A DNA stretch of 64,000 bases from Actinomadura parmotrematis (lineage in GTDB: Bacteria; Actinomycetota; Actinomycetes; Streptosporangiales; Streptosporangiaceae). The stretch spans positions 186,001 to 250,000 of the forward strand of contig NZ_JAIBOA010000005.1 of NCBI RefSeq assembly GCF_019458805.1, read 5' to 3'. Under the pieces are notes generated by a model. That model worked only from the letters and a program-made list of their open reading frames with translations, ran no database searches and had not been told where the DNA came from. The position numbers and the translations under genes are program-made. This document shows, one piece after another, positions 16,305-23,783 of this stretch (position 1 is its first letter; every line of letters starts with the position of its first letter).

Positions 16305-17252
16305 TCAGGTGGCGCGGCGGGTGGCGAGGCGTTCGTGGTCGGGCCAGCGCACGTCCCAGACCCAGCCGGCCTTCTCCATGAGCCAGATGACGCGGGCGCT
16401 GATGTCGATCTGGCCCTTGAGGACGCCGTGGCGGGCGCAGGTGGGGTCGGCGTGGTGCAGGTTGTGCCAGGACTCGCCGAAGGAGGGGATGGCGAGCCAC
16501 CACACGTTGCGCGACCGGTCGCGGGTCTTGAAGTCCTCCTTGCCGAACACGTGGCAGATGGAGTTGATGGAGAAGGTGATGTGGTCGCCGGCCAGCACGC
16601 GCAGCAGCCCGGCCCAGAACAGGGCGGTGACGGCGCCGTGCCAGGACCAGGTGAGCAGGGCGCCGAGGCCCATGGGGACCAGCAGGGTGGTGGCGGCGAT
16701 GAGGACGTAGACGTCGTTGCGGCCGAGGAACCGCAGGTCGGGGTCCTTCAGCAGGTCGGGGGCGTACTTGGTGCGCGAGGTGCGGTGCTTGCGGAACAGC
16801 CAGCCCATGTGGGCGTGGAACAGGCCCTTGGTGAGGCCGATGACGCCGGGGCCGTAGGCCCAGGGCGAGTGGGGGTCGCCCTCCTGGTCGGCGTACTTGT
16901 GGTGGCGGCGGTGGTCGGCGACCCAGAAGATGACCGAGCCCTGCCAGGCCTGGCCGCCGAGGACCGCCAGGGCGATGCGCAGCCAGCGCTTGGCCTTGAA
17001 GCCGCCGTGGGTGAACAGGCGGTGGTAGCCGACGGTGATGCCGAGGGCGTTGAAGGGGTAGAGGAACGCGAAGATCGCCACGTCGGTCCAGCCGAGGCCC
17101 CAGCCCCAGAAGAAGGGGACGGCGGCGGCGAGGCCGACGATGGGCGCGACGACGAACACCACGACGCTGGCCCGTTCGATGAACGGGACCGGTTTGGGAG
17201 AGATGTCGGGCAGCGGGGCGCGCTGGCCCACATCGGCGGTACCCGCGGTCAT
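16305..17252 (-). CDS. Stearoyl-CoA/acyl-CoA delta-9 desaturase
   Basis: 315 residues. Membrane di-iron desaturase with all three His boxes: HRLFTH (77-82), HRRHH (114-118) and a late HNLHH, and four hydrophobic segments. This arrangement is the delta-9 acyl-CoA desaturase type, which puts a double bond into stearoyl or palmitoyl chains using oxygen and a reductant. The ATG at 17252 has a clear AAGGAG six bases upstream. It is first in an operon with the fatty acyl-AMP ligase. The preceding 350-base region is gene-free and probably holds its promoter. Confidence 0.9.
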   Translation of the reverse strand: MTAGTADVGQRAPLPDISPKPVPFIERASVVVFVVAPIVGLAAAVPFFWGWGLGWTDVAIFAFLYPFNALGITVGYHRLFTHGGFKAKRWLRIALAVLGGQAWQGSVIFWVADHRRHHKYADQEGDPHSPWAYGPGVIGLTKGLFHAHMGWLFRKHRTSRTKYAPDLLKDPDLRFLGRNDVYVLIAATTLLVPMGLGALLTWSWHGAVTALFWAGLLRVLAGDHITFSINSICHVFGKEDFKTRDRSRNVWWLAIPSFGESWHNLHHADPTCARHGVLKGQIDISARVIWLMEKAGWVWDVRWPDHERLATRRAT

Positions 17253-17604
17253 GGGGGCTCCTTGGTGCGGTCGGGGACGTCGGGCGGCCGGGGGCGCCCC
17301 GTGATGGTGGCCACGAACGTACGGGCGGCGCCCGGAGGTGTCTTTGTGCTGGCGTCACCAGTTGGCTGTGCGATTGTGAAGCCCGGTGACAAGAACCCTG
17401 GTCAGCGCGTCGCGTCCCGCCGGGGCGGGGCCGGGGGTCGCCTGACCGGTCGCGGACGGCCCGTCGCCGGGTGCTGTGAGGGATGAGCCCGCAGCGTGCA
17501 GCGCTCTCCTCCTGATCGGGGTTCAGGGTGGAGGCGGCGCGTCGACGGATAGGCGGGCATGGAGTCGTGCCGTGTGCCGGGAGGCGGCGGTGACGGCGTC
17601 AGCG
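17253..17604. other. Gene-free region upstream of the desaturase
   Basis: About 350 bases separate the desaturase start from the AI-2E permease end. On the reverse strand, a TACGTT hexamer (forward 17316-17321) could be the desaturase -10, with a leader of about 60 bases. An imperfect palindrome CTGGcgtcaCCAG (17349-17361) is a possible operator. Short open frames here have no codon bias, and I found no RNA gene. Confidence 0.4.
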
Positions 17605-19155
17605 TCACGCCGAGGGCGCGCCGTTTTCGCCCGTCCCGTCGCCCGTCCCGTCGCCCGTCCCGTCGCTGGTCGCGTTACCTGTCGCGTCGCCGGTTCCGTC
17701 GTTCGTTCCGACGCCGGCGCCGCCCCTCGTCCCGTCCTCCGTCCTGTCGTTCGTTCTGCTGTCCGGCCCGTCGTTCGTTGCGTCGTCGGGGGGCGTCTGC
17801 GGCTGCCGGTCTTGCCTGCCGGAGTCGCGGTGGCGGCGGTGCAGGGCCAGGTGCGTGCGGCTGTGGCGGCGGGGGGCGGTGACGGCGGTGAGGGGGTGGT
17901 CCTCGACGGTGTAGCGGCGGATGTAGGCGCTGAGGAAGGCTTGCAGGCTCGCGCCGACGGGCAGGGCGAGCAGGGCGCCGATGGGGCCGATGACGGCGGT
18001 GCCGCCGATGACCATGCCGAAGGCGACGGCGGGGTGCATGTCCAGGGTGCGGGCGGTGATGCGCGGCTGCAGGAGGTAGTTCTCGAACTGCTGGTAGGCC
18101 AGGATGAACAGCAGGACCCACAGGGCGGTGATGGGGCTGCTGGCCAGGGCGATGAGGACGGGGACGGCGCCGGCCAGGTAGGTGCCGACGGTGGGGATGA
18201 ACTGGGAGACCACGCCGACCCACAGGGCCAGGGTGAGGGCGTAGGGCACGTCCAGCATCCACAGGACGGCGAAGTGGGCGACGGCCGAGAACACCGCGAG
18301 CAGGGCGCGCGAGTAGATGTAGCCGCCGGTCTTGTCGATGGCGATCTCCCAGGCCCACAGGACCTGGCGCTGGCGGCGGGGCGGCAGCAGCGAGCAGACG
18401 GCGCGGCGGAACTGGGGGCCCTGGGCCGACAGGTAGAAGGTGAACAGCAGCACGCCGAGGCCCTGGAACAGCACGCCGGCGGCCGTCGCGCCGATCCCCC
18501 ACACGTTGCCGGCGAGGTCGGAGACGTGCTTGGACAGCTCGTCGGTGATGGTGGGCAGGCGGGTGAGGACGTTGCTACGCGACAGGTGGGTGCCGAAGGT
18601 GCCGTTGATCCAGTCGATGACCTGGTCGACGTAGCCGGGGAAGCCGGAGATCAGGGTGGTGGTCTGGGAGAGCAGCAGGGAGCCGAGGACGCCGAAGAAG
18701 GCACCGGCGCAGATGCCGATGACGACGAACATCAGGCCGGTGGCCAGGCCGCGGCGCCAGCCGCGGGCGGCGAGCCAGTTGACGGCGGGTTCGATGGCGA
18801 AGGCCAGGAACAGCGAGGTCAGCAGGAGCAGCAGGAGGCTGCGCAGGCGTTCCAGCAGCCACAGTCCGGCCACGAACATCAGGACGGTGGCGCCGAACAG
18901 GACGAAGGCGCGCGGCAGCCAGGAAGGCATGCGGTGCGGGTCGGGTGCGGCGCCGCCGCCTCCGGCGCCACCATCGCCGCTTCCGCTTCCGCTGCCGCCG
19001 GCGCCGGGGATGGTGGGGTCGGCGGGCAGGGCCGTGATGCCTGGCTGGGGCGCGCCGGTGCGGTCGTCTCCGCGGGCGTCGCCGCTGCTGTCGGTGCTGG
19101 TGGGGGCGCTGGGCGGCGGGGTGCGGGGTGCGGGGTCGCCGGGTGTGTGCGCCAT
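17605..19155 (-). CDS. AI-2E (PerM/TqsA) family transporter
   Basis: 516 residues. A disordered Pro/Gly/Ser-rich N-terminus (about 60) is followed by the family core with eight membrane helices (about 65-410). Typical segments are SLFLAFAIEPAVNWL, the extracytoplasmic helix ending in WGIGATAAGVLF, and FIPTVGTYLAG...LLALPVGASLQAF near the end. Family members have been linked to autoinducer-2 export, Na+/H+ antiport or osmotic tolerance, so the substrate here is open. The C-terminal 80 residues are a Thr/Asp/Gly repeat (DGTGDGTGDGTGEN) made by tandem 12-bp repeats at about 17629-17665. The start follows a leaderless-type promoter. Confidence 0.87.
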   Translation of the reverse strand: MAHTPGDPAPRTPPPSAPTSTDSSGDARGDDRTGAPQPGITALPADPTIPGAGGSGSGSGDGGAGGGGAAPDPHRMPSWLPRAFVLFGATVLMFVAGLWLLERLRSLLLLLLTSLFLAFAIEPAVNWLAARGWRRGLATGLMFVVIGICAGAFFGVLGSLLLSQTTTLISGFPGYVDQVIDWINGTFGTHLSRSNVLTRLPTITDELSKHVSDLAGNVWGIGATAAGVLFQGLGVLLFTFYLSAQGPQFRRAVCSLLPPRRQRQVLWAWEIAIDKTGGYIYSRALLAVFSAVAHFAVLWMLDVPYALTLALWVGVVSQFIPTVGTYLAGAVPVLIALASSPITALWVLLFILAYQQFENYLLQPRITARTLDMHPAVAFGMVIGGTAVIGPIGALLALPVGASLQAFLSAYIRRYTVEDHPLTAVTAPRRHSRTHLALHRRHRDSGRQDRQPQTPPDDATNDGPDSRTNDRTEDGTRGGAGVGTNDGTGDATGNATSDGTGDGTGDGTGENGAPSA

Positions 19156-19161
19156 AACGGG

Positions 19162-19167
19162 TCACGC
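19162..19167 (-). promoter_or_regulatory. -10 element (TAGCGT) of the AI-2E permease gene, leaderless
   Basis: On the reverse strand TAGCGT ends six bases before the ATG at 19155, and no ribosome binding site lies between. Confidence 0.55.
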
Positions 19168-19349
19168 TAGGGCGGGTGCGGCCGGGCGCGCGGTGAAGGG
19201 CGGGGCGCCGTGCGGAGGTTTTGCCGAACCTTCAGGTCCCGTGGACGGGCGGTACCCGCGCCTCCGTCGCGGGTGGCGCGGCGGATTTCGGCCCGGTGCA
19301 TCCCTACGGCCCGGTTCCCGTCCGGTTTTCGAGCGGGTCGGCGGTGCGG

Positions 19350-20516
19350 TCAGGGGCGCGGGGCGGTGTGGGGGGCAAGGCGGGAGTCGAGGTCGTCCAG
19401 GTGGTGGCGCAGCGTGGTGTGCAGCCAGTCGGCGCCGGCGGTGCAGTGGGCGAGCAGCCAGGGCGGCAGGGCGGCCGGGGCGGGGAGGCTGTCCGGGAGG
19501 CCGTCCGCGTCGAGGCGGTAGTGGATTTCGGGGACGGCCGGGTGGGGCGGGCCTGTCGTCTGGGGCGTGTCGCGGTCGGTGAGGACGGCGATGAGGTCGG
19601 GGCGGGCGGCGCGGGCGGCGTGCAGGAGGGCGTTCAGGTCGGGGCGGCCGTTCTCGCCGTTCCCGGCGTGCTCGCCGTTCCCGGTGTCTGGGGTGTGGAG
19701 GGTGTGCAGGCGCGGGCAGAGGCGCGTCAGCCGGTGGGCGAGGGCGTGCAGGGGCGTGGTGCCGGGCGCCTCGGGGTGGCGGGTGGTGTCCAGGACCAGG
19801 GCGAGGGTGCCGTGGAAGGGGGCGGCGGTGTCCAGGTTCAGGTCGGCGTCGGCGAGGGGCGGGGTGCGGAGGGGGTCGGGCGGAGGGCAGGCGGTGGGCG
19901 GGGCGTCGGGGGCGCCGGTGTACAGGTCGGTGACGCGGGTGAGGACGTGGGGTGGGGGCGCGGGGGTGAGGAAGCGCAGCAGGCGGCGTTGCAGGTGGGG
20001 GGAGCCGGTGTCGCCTGCGGCGATGCGGCGGGCGCAGTGGCGGGCGGTGCTGGTGCCGAGGGCGTGTTCGTAGCAGTCGAGCAGGGCGGTGCGGCGGGTG
20101 GCGATGAGGGTGGGGGCGTCGGGGTGTTCCAGGACGAAGCGCAGGATCGCGCGGGTGGTGTGCTTGTGGTTGGCGCGCAGGCGGCGCAGGGCCAGCAGGG
20201 TGGTGAGGACGGTGGCGGGCGGCAGGGCCAGGGTGAGGACGCGGGCGGTGGCGGCGAGGGTGGCGCGGGTGGGCGCGTCCAGGCCGGCCTGGGAGGCGGC
20301 GAGGATCTGCAGCAGGGTGCGGGCGCGCTGCCAGGGGTGGGTGCCGGCGGTGAGCGACAGCAGGGCGTAGCGCTCGGGGGCGGCGCGGTGGGCGGCGCGG
20401 TGCAGGCCCGCGTCGTCCCAGCACAGGGTGCCGCCGCGCGGCAGGGTGAGCGGTGTGCCGTGGGCGTGCAGGTGGGCGAGCAGGCCGGGGGTGTCGATGG
20501 GGCCGGGGGTGTCCAT
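19350..20516 (-). CDS. Unrecognised 388-residue protein, helical N-terminal half
   Basis: I do not recognise this family. ATG 20516 is preceded by GGAGG five bases upstream, and TAGACT (a -10) lies about 25 bases before it, so a short leader is expected; ATG 20534 is an alternative. Residues about 30-210 are predicted amphipathic helices in repeat-like order (RYALLSLTAGTHPWQRARTL, then ALRRLRANHKHTTRAILRFV), which resembles HEAT-type packing. Residues about 255-385 alternate beta and helix: LALVLDTTRHPEAPG, then PDLIAVLTDRDTP. Helices followed by a Rossmann-like half recall TROVE/vWA proteins, but the MIDAS DxSxS is not intact. It is His-rich and Cys-poor with no signal peptide. The gene stands alone between the AI-2E permease and a TetR gene. 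Confidence 0.6.
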   Translation of the reverse strand: MDTPGPIDTPGLLAHLHAHGTPLTLPRGGTLCWDDAGLHRAAHRAAPERYALLSLTAGTHPWQRARTLLQILAASQAGLDAPTRATLAATARVLTLALPPATVLTTLLALRRLRANHKHTTRAILRFVLEHPDAPTLIATRRTALLDCYEHALGTSTARHCARRIAAGDTGSPHLQRRLLRFLTPAPPPHVLTRVTDLYTGAPDAPPTACPPPDPLRTPPLADADLNLDTAAPFHGTLALVLDTTRHPEAPGTTPLHALAHRLTRLCPRLHTLHTPDTGNGEHAGNGENGRPDLNALLHAARAARPDLIAVLTDRDTPQTTGPPHPAVPEIHYRLDADGLPDSLPAPAALPPWLLAHCTAGADWLHTTLRHHLDDLDSRLAPHTAPRP

Positions 20517-20577
20517 GTGTGCCTCCGCGAACATGGAGTCTAGGAACGCTCGCGGGTGCCCTGGCAACGGGTTTTGA

Positions 20578-21348
20578 TCAGGCGGGTCCGCGGGCCGCTC
20601 CCCCGGCGCCGTCCGGGGCGCCGTCCGGGACGGCGTCGCGGCCGGTGTCGCCGTCGGTGGGGTCCTTCCCGGGGCCGGCGGCCTCGCCCGTGGCGGGGTA
20701 GCCGGCGATGCCGTGTTCGAGCAGATCGAAGGCGCGGTCGGCGACGGCGTGCATCTCGCGCAGGAGGTCCTCGGTGCCCGCTCCGGCCAGGCGGCGGTCC
20801 AGGGCGTGCCGGGTGAGGCCGCCCTGCACGGCCATGATCATGGCGGCGACGGTGCGGGGGGTGATGTCGCCGGGGCCGGCGCCGGTGGCCTCGGCCAGGG
20901 CGGCGGCGAGGCGTTCCTCGGAGCGGCGGCCGATCTCGCGCTGGAAGGCGACCAGGGCGGGGCTGGCGTTGACGGTCGCGGCCCAGCGTTCGGCGCCGGG
21001 GTGGACGCCGCTGTAGATGACGTCGTCGTCCAGGCCGGCGTGGAAGGCGCGGCGGAAGGCGGCGGCGGCCGACTCGCCGGGGCGGCGGGCGGCGAAGACC
21101 GCGGCGGCGTGCTCGACGACCTCCTCGATGCGGTCGAAGAACAGCTCTTCCTTGGTCTTGAAGTAGTTGAAGACGGTGTTGACCGACACGTCGGCGGCGC
21201 GGGCGACGTCGGCGACGGTGACCTGGTCGAAGCCGCGCTCCAGGAACAGTCCGGTGGCGATGTCGGCGATGTGCAGGCGCGTCCGGCGCTTCTTGCGCTC
21301 GCGCAGCCCCGGTTCGGGCGCGGCCGGGCCGGCGTTCGGGTCGGTCAT
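20578..21348 (-). CDS. TetR family regulator of the adjacent ABC exporter
   Basis: 256 residues. N-terminal TetR helix-turn-helix: LHIADIATGLFLERGFDQVT, then ARAADVSVNTVFNYFKTKEE. The ligand domain (about 85-230) is divergent, and the last 30 residues are Gly/Asp/Pro-rich and probably disordered. It is divergent from a two-gene ABC exporter and shares a 118-base intergenic region with it. That region has an imperfect palindrome over the exporter promoter, so it is most likely the repressor, released by a drug-like ligand. The start codon follows a leaderless-type TAGGAT. Confidence 0.9.
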   Translation of the reverse strand: MTDPNAGPAAPEPGLRERKKRRTRLHIADIATGLFLERGFDQVTVADVARAADVSVNTVFNYFKTKEELFFDRIEEVVEHAAAVFAARRPGESAAAAFRRAFHAGLDDDVIYSGVHPGAERWAATVNASPALVAFQREIGRRSEERLAAALAEATGAGPGDITPRTVAAMIMAVQGGLTRHALDRRLAGAGTEDLLREMHAVADRAFDLLEHGIAGYPATGEAAGPGKDPTDGDTGRDAVPDGAPDGAGGAARGPA

Positions 21349-21355
21349 GCCCCCG

Positions 21356-21361
21356 ATCCTA
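21356..21361 (-). promoter_or_regulatory. -10 element (TAGGAT) of the tetR gene, leaderless
   Basis: TAGGAT on the reverse strand ends seven bases before the ATG at 21348. Confidence 0.55.
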
Positions 21362-21388
21362 TCTTCGCTGGATCGACACAAATTTTTC

Positions 21389-21412
21389 AGTGACACCAAG
21401 TTTGCTGTTACT
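21389..21412. promoter_or_regulatory. Candidate TetR operator over the ABC exporter promoter
   Basis: AGTGACA and TGTTACT form an inverted repeat with one mismatch and a 10-base spacer in an AT-rich island. The right arm overlaps TACTCT (21409-21414), a plausible -10 for the exporter. Position and symmetry fit a TetR site; binding is inferred. Confidence 0.5.
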
Positions 21413-21466
21413 CTACTTTTCGTTGGTGCGGGTACGGCTGCGGGAGGCGGCGTGGGTGGAGCGGAC

Positions 21467-22459
21467 ATGATCGAGGCGAGCGGGCTGGCGCGCTCGTTCG
21501 GCTCCGGGCGGGGGCGGGTGGAGGCGGTGGCCGGCCTGGATCTGGCGGTCGCGGCGGGCGAGGTGGTGGGCCTGCTCGGTCCCAACGGGGCGGGCAAGAG
21601 CACCACGATGCGGATGCTGGCGACGCTGCTGGCGCCCTCGGCGGGGCGGGCGCGGGTGGCGGGCCGCGATCTGCGGACCGATCCGGGCGGGGTGCGGCGG
21701 CGCATCGGCTACGTGGCGCAGGGCGGCGGGACCGGCCCGGACGTGCCGGTCGCCGAGGAGCTGGACTTGCAGGCGCGCCTGTACGGGGTGGCCGACCGCG
21801 GGGCGCGGACGGCGGAGCTGCTGCACCGGCTGGACCTGGCCGATCTCGCGGGGCGGCCGTGCGGGACGCTGTCGGGCGGGCAGCGTCGGCGGCTGGACGT
21901 GGCGCTCGGGCTGGTGCACGCGCCGGCGCTGGTGCTGCTGGACGAGCCGTCCACGGGCCTGGACCCCCACAGCCGGGCCGGGCTGTGGGAGCACGTGGCG
22001 GGGCTGCGCGACCGCGAGGGCACGACGGTGGTGGTGAGCACCCACTACCTGGAGGAGGCCGACGCCCTGTGCGACCGCGTCCTGATCATCGATCGGGGGC
22101 GGGTGGTGGCCGAGGGCTCGCCCGCCGACCTCAAGCGGCGCGTGTCGGGCGATGTGATCGTGGTGGAGCCGGGCGCCGGCGCGGAGTTCGGCGCCGGCGG
22201 CGGAACGGGGGCGCCGGGGTCGCCGGGGGTGCTGGAGCGGGCGCGTGCGGCGCTGGCGGTGCGTCCGGAGGTGCACGAGGTGGCGGTGGCGGGCGGCCGG
22301 CTGCGGCTGCGGGTGCAGGACGGTGAGCGCGCCGTGCCGCAGGTGCTGCGGTCGCTGGAGGCGGCGGGCCTGCCGGTGGCGTCGCTGAGCCTGGCGCGTC
22401 CCTCGCTGGACGATGTGTTCCTGGCCGTGACCGGGCGGCCTTTGGGCGAGGCGGCCTGA
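21467..22459 (+). CDS. ABC exporter ATP-binding protein (DrrA-like)
   Basis: 330 residues. Walker A GPNGAGKSTT, Q-loop VAQGGG, signature LSGGQRRRLD, Walker B LVLLDEPSTGLD and switch His in STHYLEEAD. The C-terminal domain (about 235-330), ending in RPSLDDVFLAVTGR, is typical of DrrA/NodI-type exporters for daunorubicin-like drugs or lipids. ATG 21467 has GGTGGAG just upstream. It overlaps the permease start (TGATG), so it forms the two-gene pump with it, under the divergent TetR. Confidence 0.92.
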   Translation: MIEASGLARSFGSGRGRVEAVAGLDLAVAAGEVVGLLGPNGAGKSTTMRMLATLLAPSAGRARVAGRDLRTDPGGVRRRIGYVAQGGGTGPDVPVAEELDLQARLYGVADRGARTAELLHRLDLADLAGRPCGTLSGGQRRRLDVALGLVHAPALVLLDEPSTGLDPHSRAGLWEHVAGLRDREGTTVVVSTHYLEEADALCDRVLIIDRGRVVAEGSPADLKRRVSGDVIVVEPGAGAEFGAGGGTGAPGSPGVLERARAALAVRPEVHEVAVAGGRLRLRVQDGERAVPQVLRSLEAAGLPVASLSLARPSLDDVFLAVTGRPLGEAA

Positions 22460-23577
22460 TGGCGGAGGCGGCGGGCGCGGCGAGGGCCGGCGGGGCACGA
22501 GCGGACGGCGGTGCGGGGCGGCGGGACGGTTTCCCGGCCGGGACGACCGGCGGCATCGGCGCCGCCACGGGCGACGGCGCCGAGAACATCGAAGAGAGGA
22601 CGGTCATGGGCACGGCGGACAGGACGGACAGGACGGACGTGGCGGGCGGGACGGAGAGGACGACGGCGCCGGCGGGCGAACGCGAGAAGCGGACGGCCGG
22701 CACGGCGCGCGGGACGGCGGTGACGAGCGGCGCGGACGCCGCGTCCAGGACATCTGGGACAGCCGGGGTGACCGCAGCGGACGATGTGGCCGCGGTGGAC
22801 GGGACGGGCGGGTTCGGTGCGCTGGTGCGCGACACCTGGCTGGTGTTCGCCCGGCACGGCCGGCGGACGCTGCGCACCAAGGTGGCGGTGGCGTTCGGGG
22901 TGATGCAGCCGCTGCTGTATCTGGTGCTGTTCGGTCCGCTGCTGGCCCAGGTGGCGGGGACGCGCGGGTTCGGCGAGGGCGGGGCGTGGCAGGTGTTCGT
23001 GCCCGGCGTGATGGTGCAGCTGGCACTGTTCGGTGCGGGTTTCGTCGGGTTCGGGTTGATCGCCGATCTGCGGTCGGGGGTCGTGGAGCGGCTGCGGGTG
23101 ACGCCGATCAGCCGGGCGGCGCTGCTGGCGGGGCGCGTCGCGCACGACACGGCGGTGGTGACGGTGCAGGCGGTGCTGCTGCTGGGGGTCGGGACGGCGT
23201 TGGGGCTGCGCGCGCCGGTGGCGGGGGCGGTCACGGCGGTGGCGCTGGTGGTGGTGCTGGCGGTGGCGGTGGCGTCGCTGTCGTACGTGCTGGCTCTGGC
23301 GACCCGCTCGGAGGACGCGTTCGCGCCGCTGCTGTCGGCGGTGACGCTGCCGCTGATGCTGCTGTCGGGGATCTTGCTGCCGATGGGGATGGCGCCGGGC
23401 TGGCTGCGCGCGCTGTCGTGGTGCACTCCGCTGCGGTACGTGGTGGACGCGGCGCGGGCGGCGCTGCTGGGGCGGTTCGAGTCGGTGGCGCTGGTGCGGG
23501 GCGCGGGCGTGGCGCTGGTGCTGGCGGCGCTGTCGTTGGCGCTGGGCGTGCACCGCTTCCGCCGCGAGAACGCCTGA
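22459..23577 (+). CDS. ABC-2 type exporter permease (DrrB-like)
   Basis: 372 residues from the overlapping ATG. A second in-frame ATG at 22606, with AGAGAGGA upstream, would remove 49 low-complexity residues and may be the real start. A charged, Thr/Asp/Arg-rich tail reaches about residue 118. Six hydrophobic segments of the ABC-2 fold follow, with the conserved DLRSGVVERLRVTPISRAAL cytoplasmic coupling helix and the late LSGILLPMGMAPGWLRAL. It forms the membrane channel with the preceding ATPase. Confidence 0.9.
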   Translation: MAEAAGAARAGGARADGGAGRRDGFPAGTTGGIGAATGDGAENIEERTVMGTADRTDRTDVAGGTERTTAPAGEREKRTAGTARGTAVTSGADAASRTSGTAGVTAADDVAAVDGTGGFGALVRDTWLVFARHGRRTLRTKVAVAFGVMQPLLYLVLFGPLLAQVAGTRGFGEGGAWQVFVPGVMVQLALFGAGFVGFGLIADLRSGVVERLRVTPISRAALLAGRVAHDTAVVTVQAVLLLGVGTALGLRAPVAGAVTAVALVVVLAVAVASLSYVLALATRSEDAFAPLLSAVTLPLMLLSGILLPMGMAPGWLRALSWCTPLRYVVDAARAALLGRFESVALVRGAGVALVLAALSLALGVHRFRRENA

Positions 23578-23770
23578 CGCCGCACCCTGTCCGCCCCCCT
23601 CCCCCGGAACCCTCCAGCGCTCCCCACGCTCTCGGTGCGTGTCGTCGGCGTTGTCGCGGGGCGTTCCCTTGCGGGGTGCCGCGGGGTTTGCTGGGTGTTG
23701 ATGGTGGATGTCGCCCGCTGGGCGGTGGATGAGGTTGTCGGAGGGTTCGGGCCGGTGGCGTGGTCGGGGC

Positions 23771-23776
23771 TAGGAT
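23771..23776 (+). promoter_or_regulatory. -10 element (TAGGAT) of the AAA-like gene, leaderless
   Basis: TAGGAT ends seven bases before ATG 23784. The more upstream GTG and the ATG at 23775 would fall before or within the promoter, so 23784 is the chosen start. Confidence 0.6.
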
Positions 23777-23783
23777 GCGCGGG

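Noticed and set aside
17402..17608. Reverse frame of 68 codons upstream of the desaturase
   Set aside because: Arg/Pro-rich product typical of non-coding GC-rich DNA and no ribosome binding site.
19350..20516. Assignment as a genuine Ro/TROVE protein
   Set aside because: The MIDAS motif is incomplete and the length short; kept as unrecognised with a note on resemblance.
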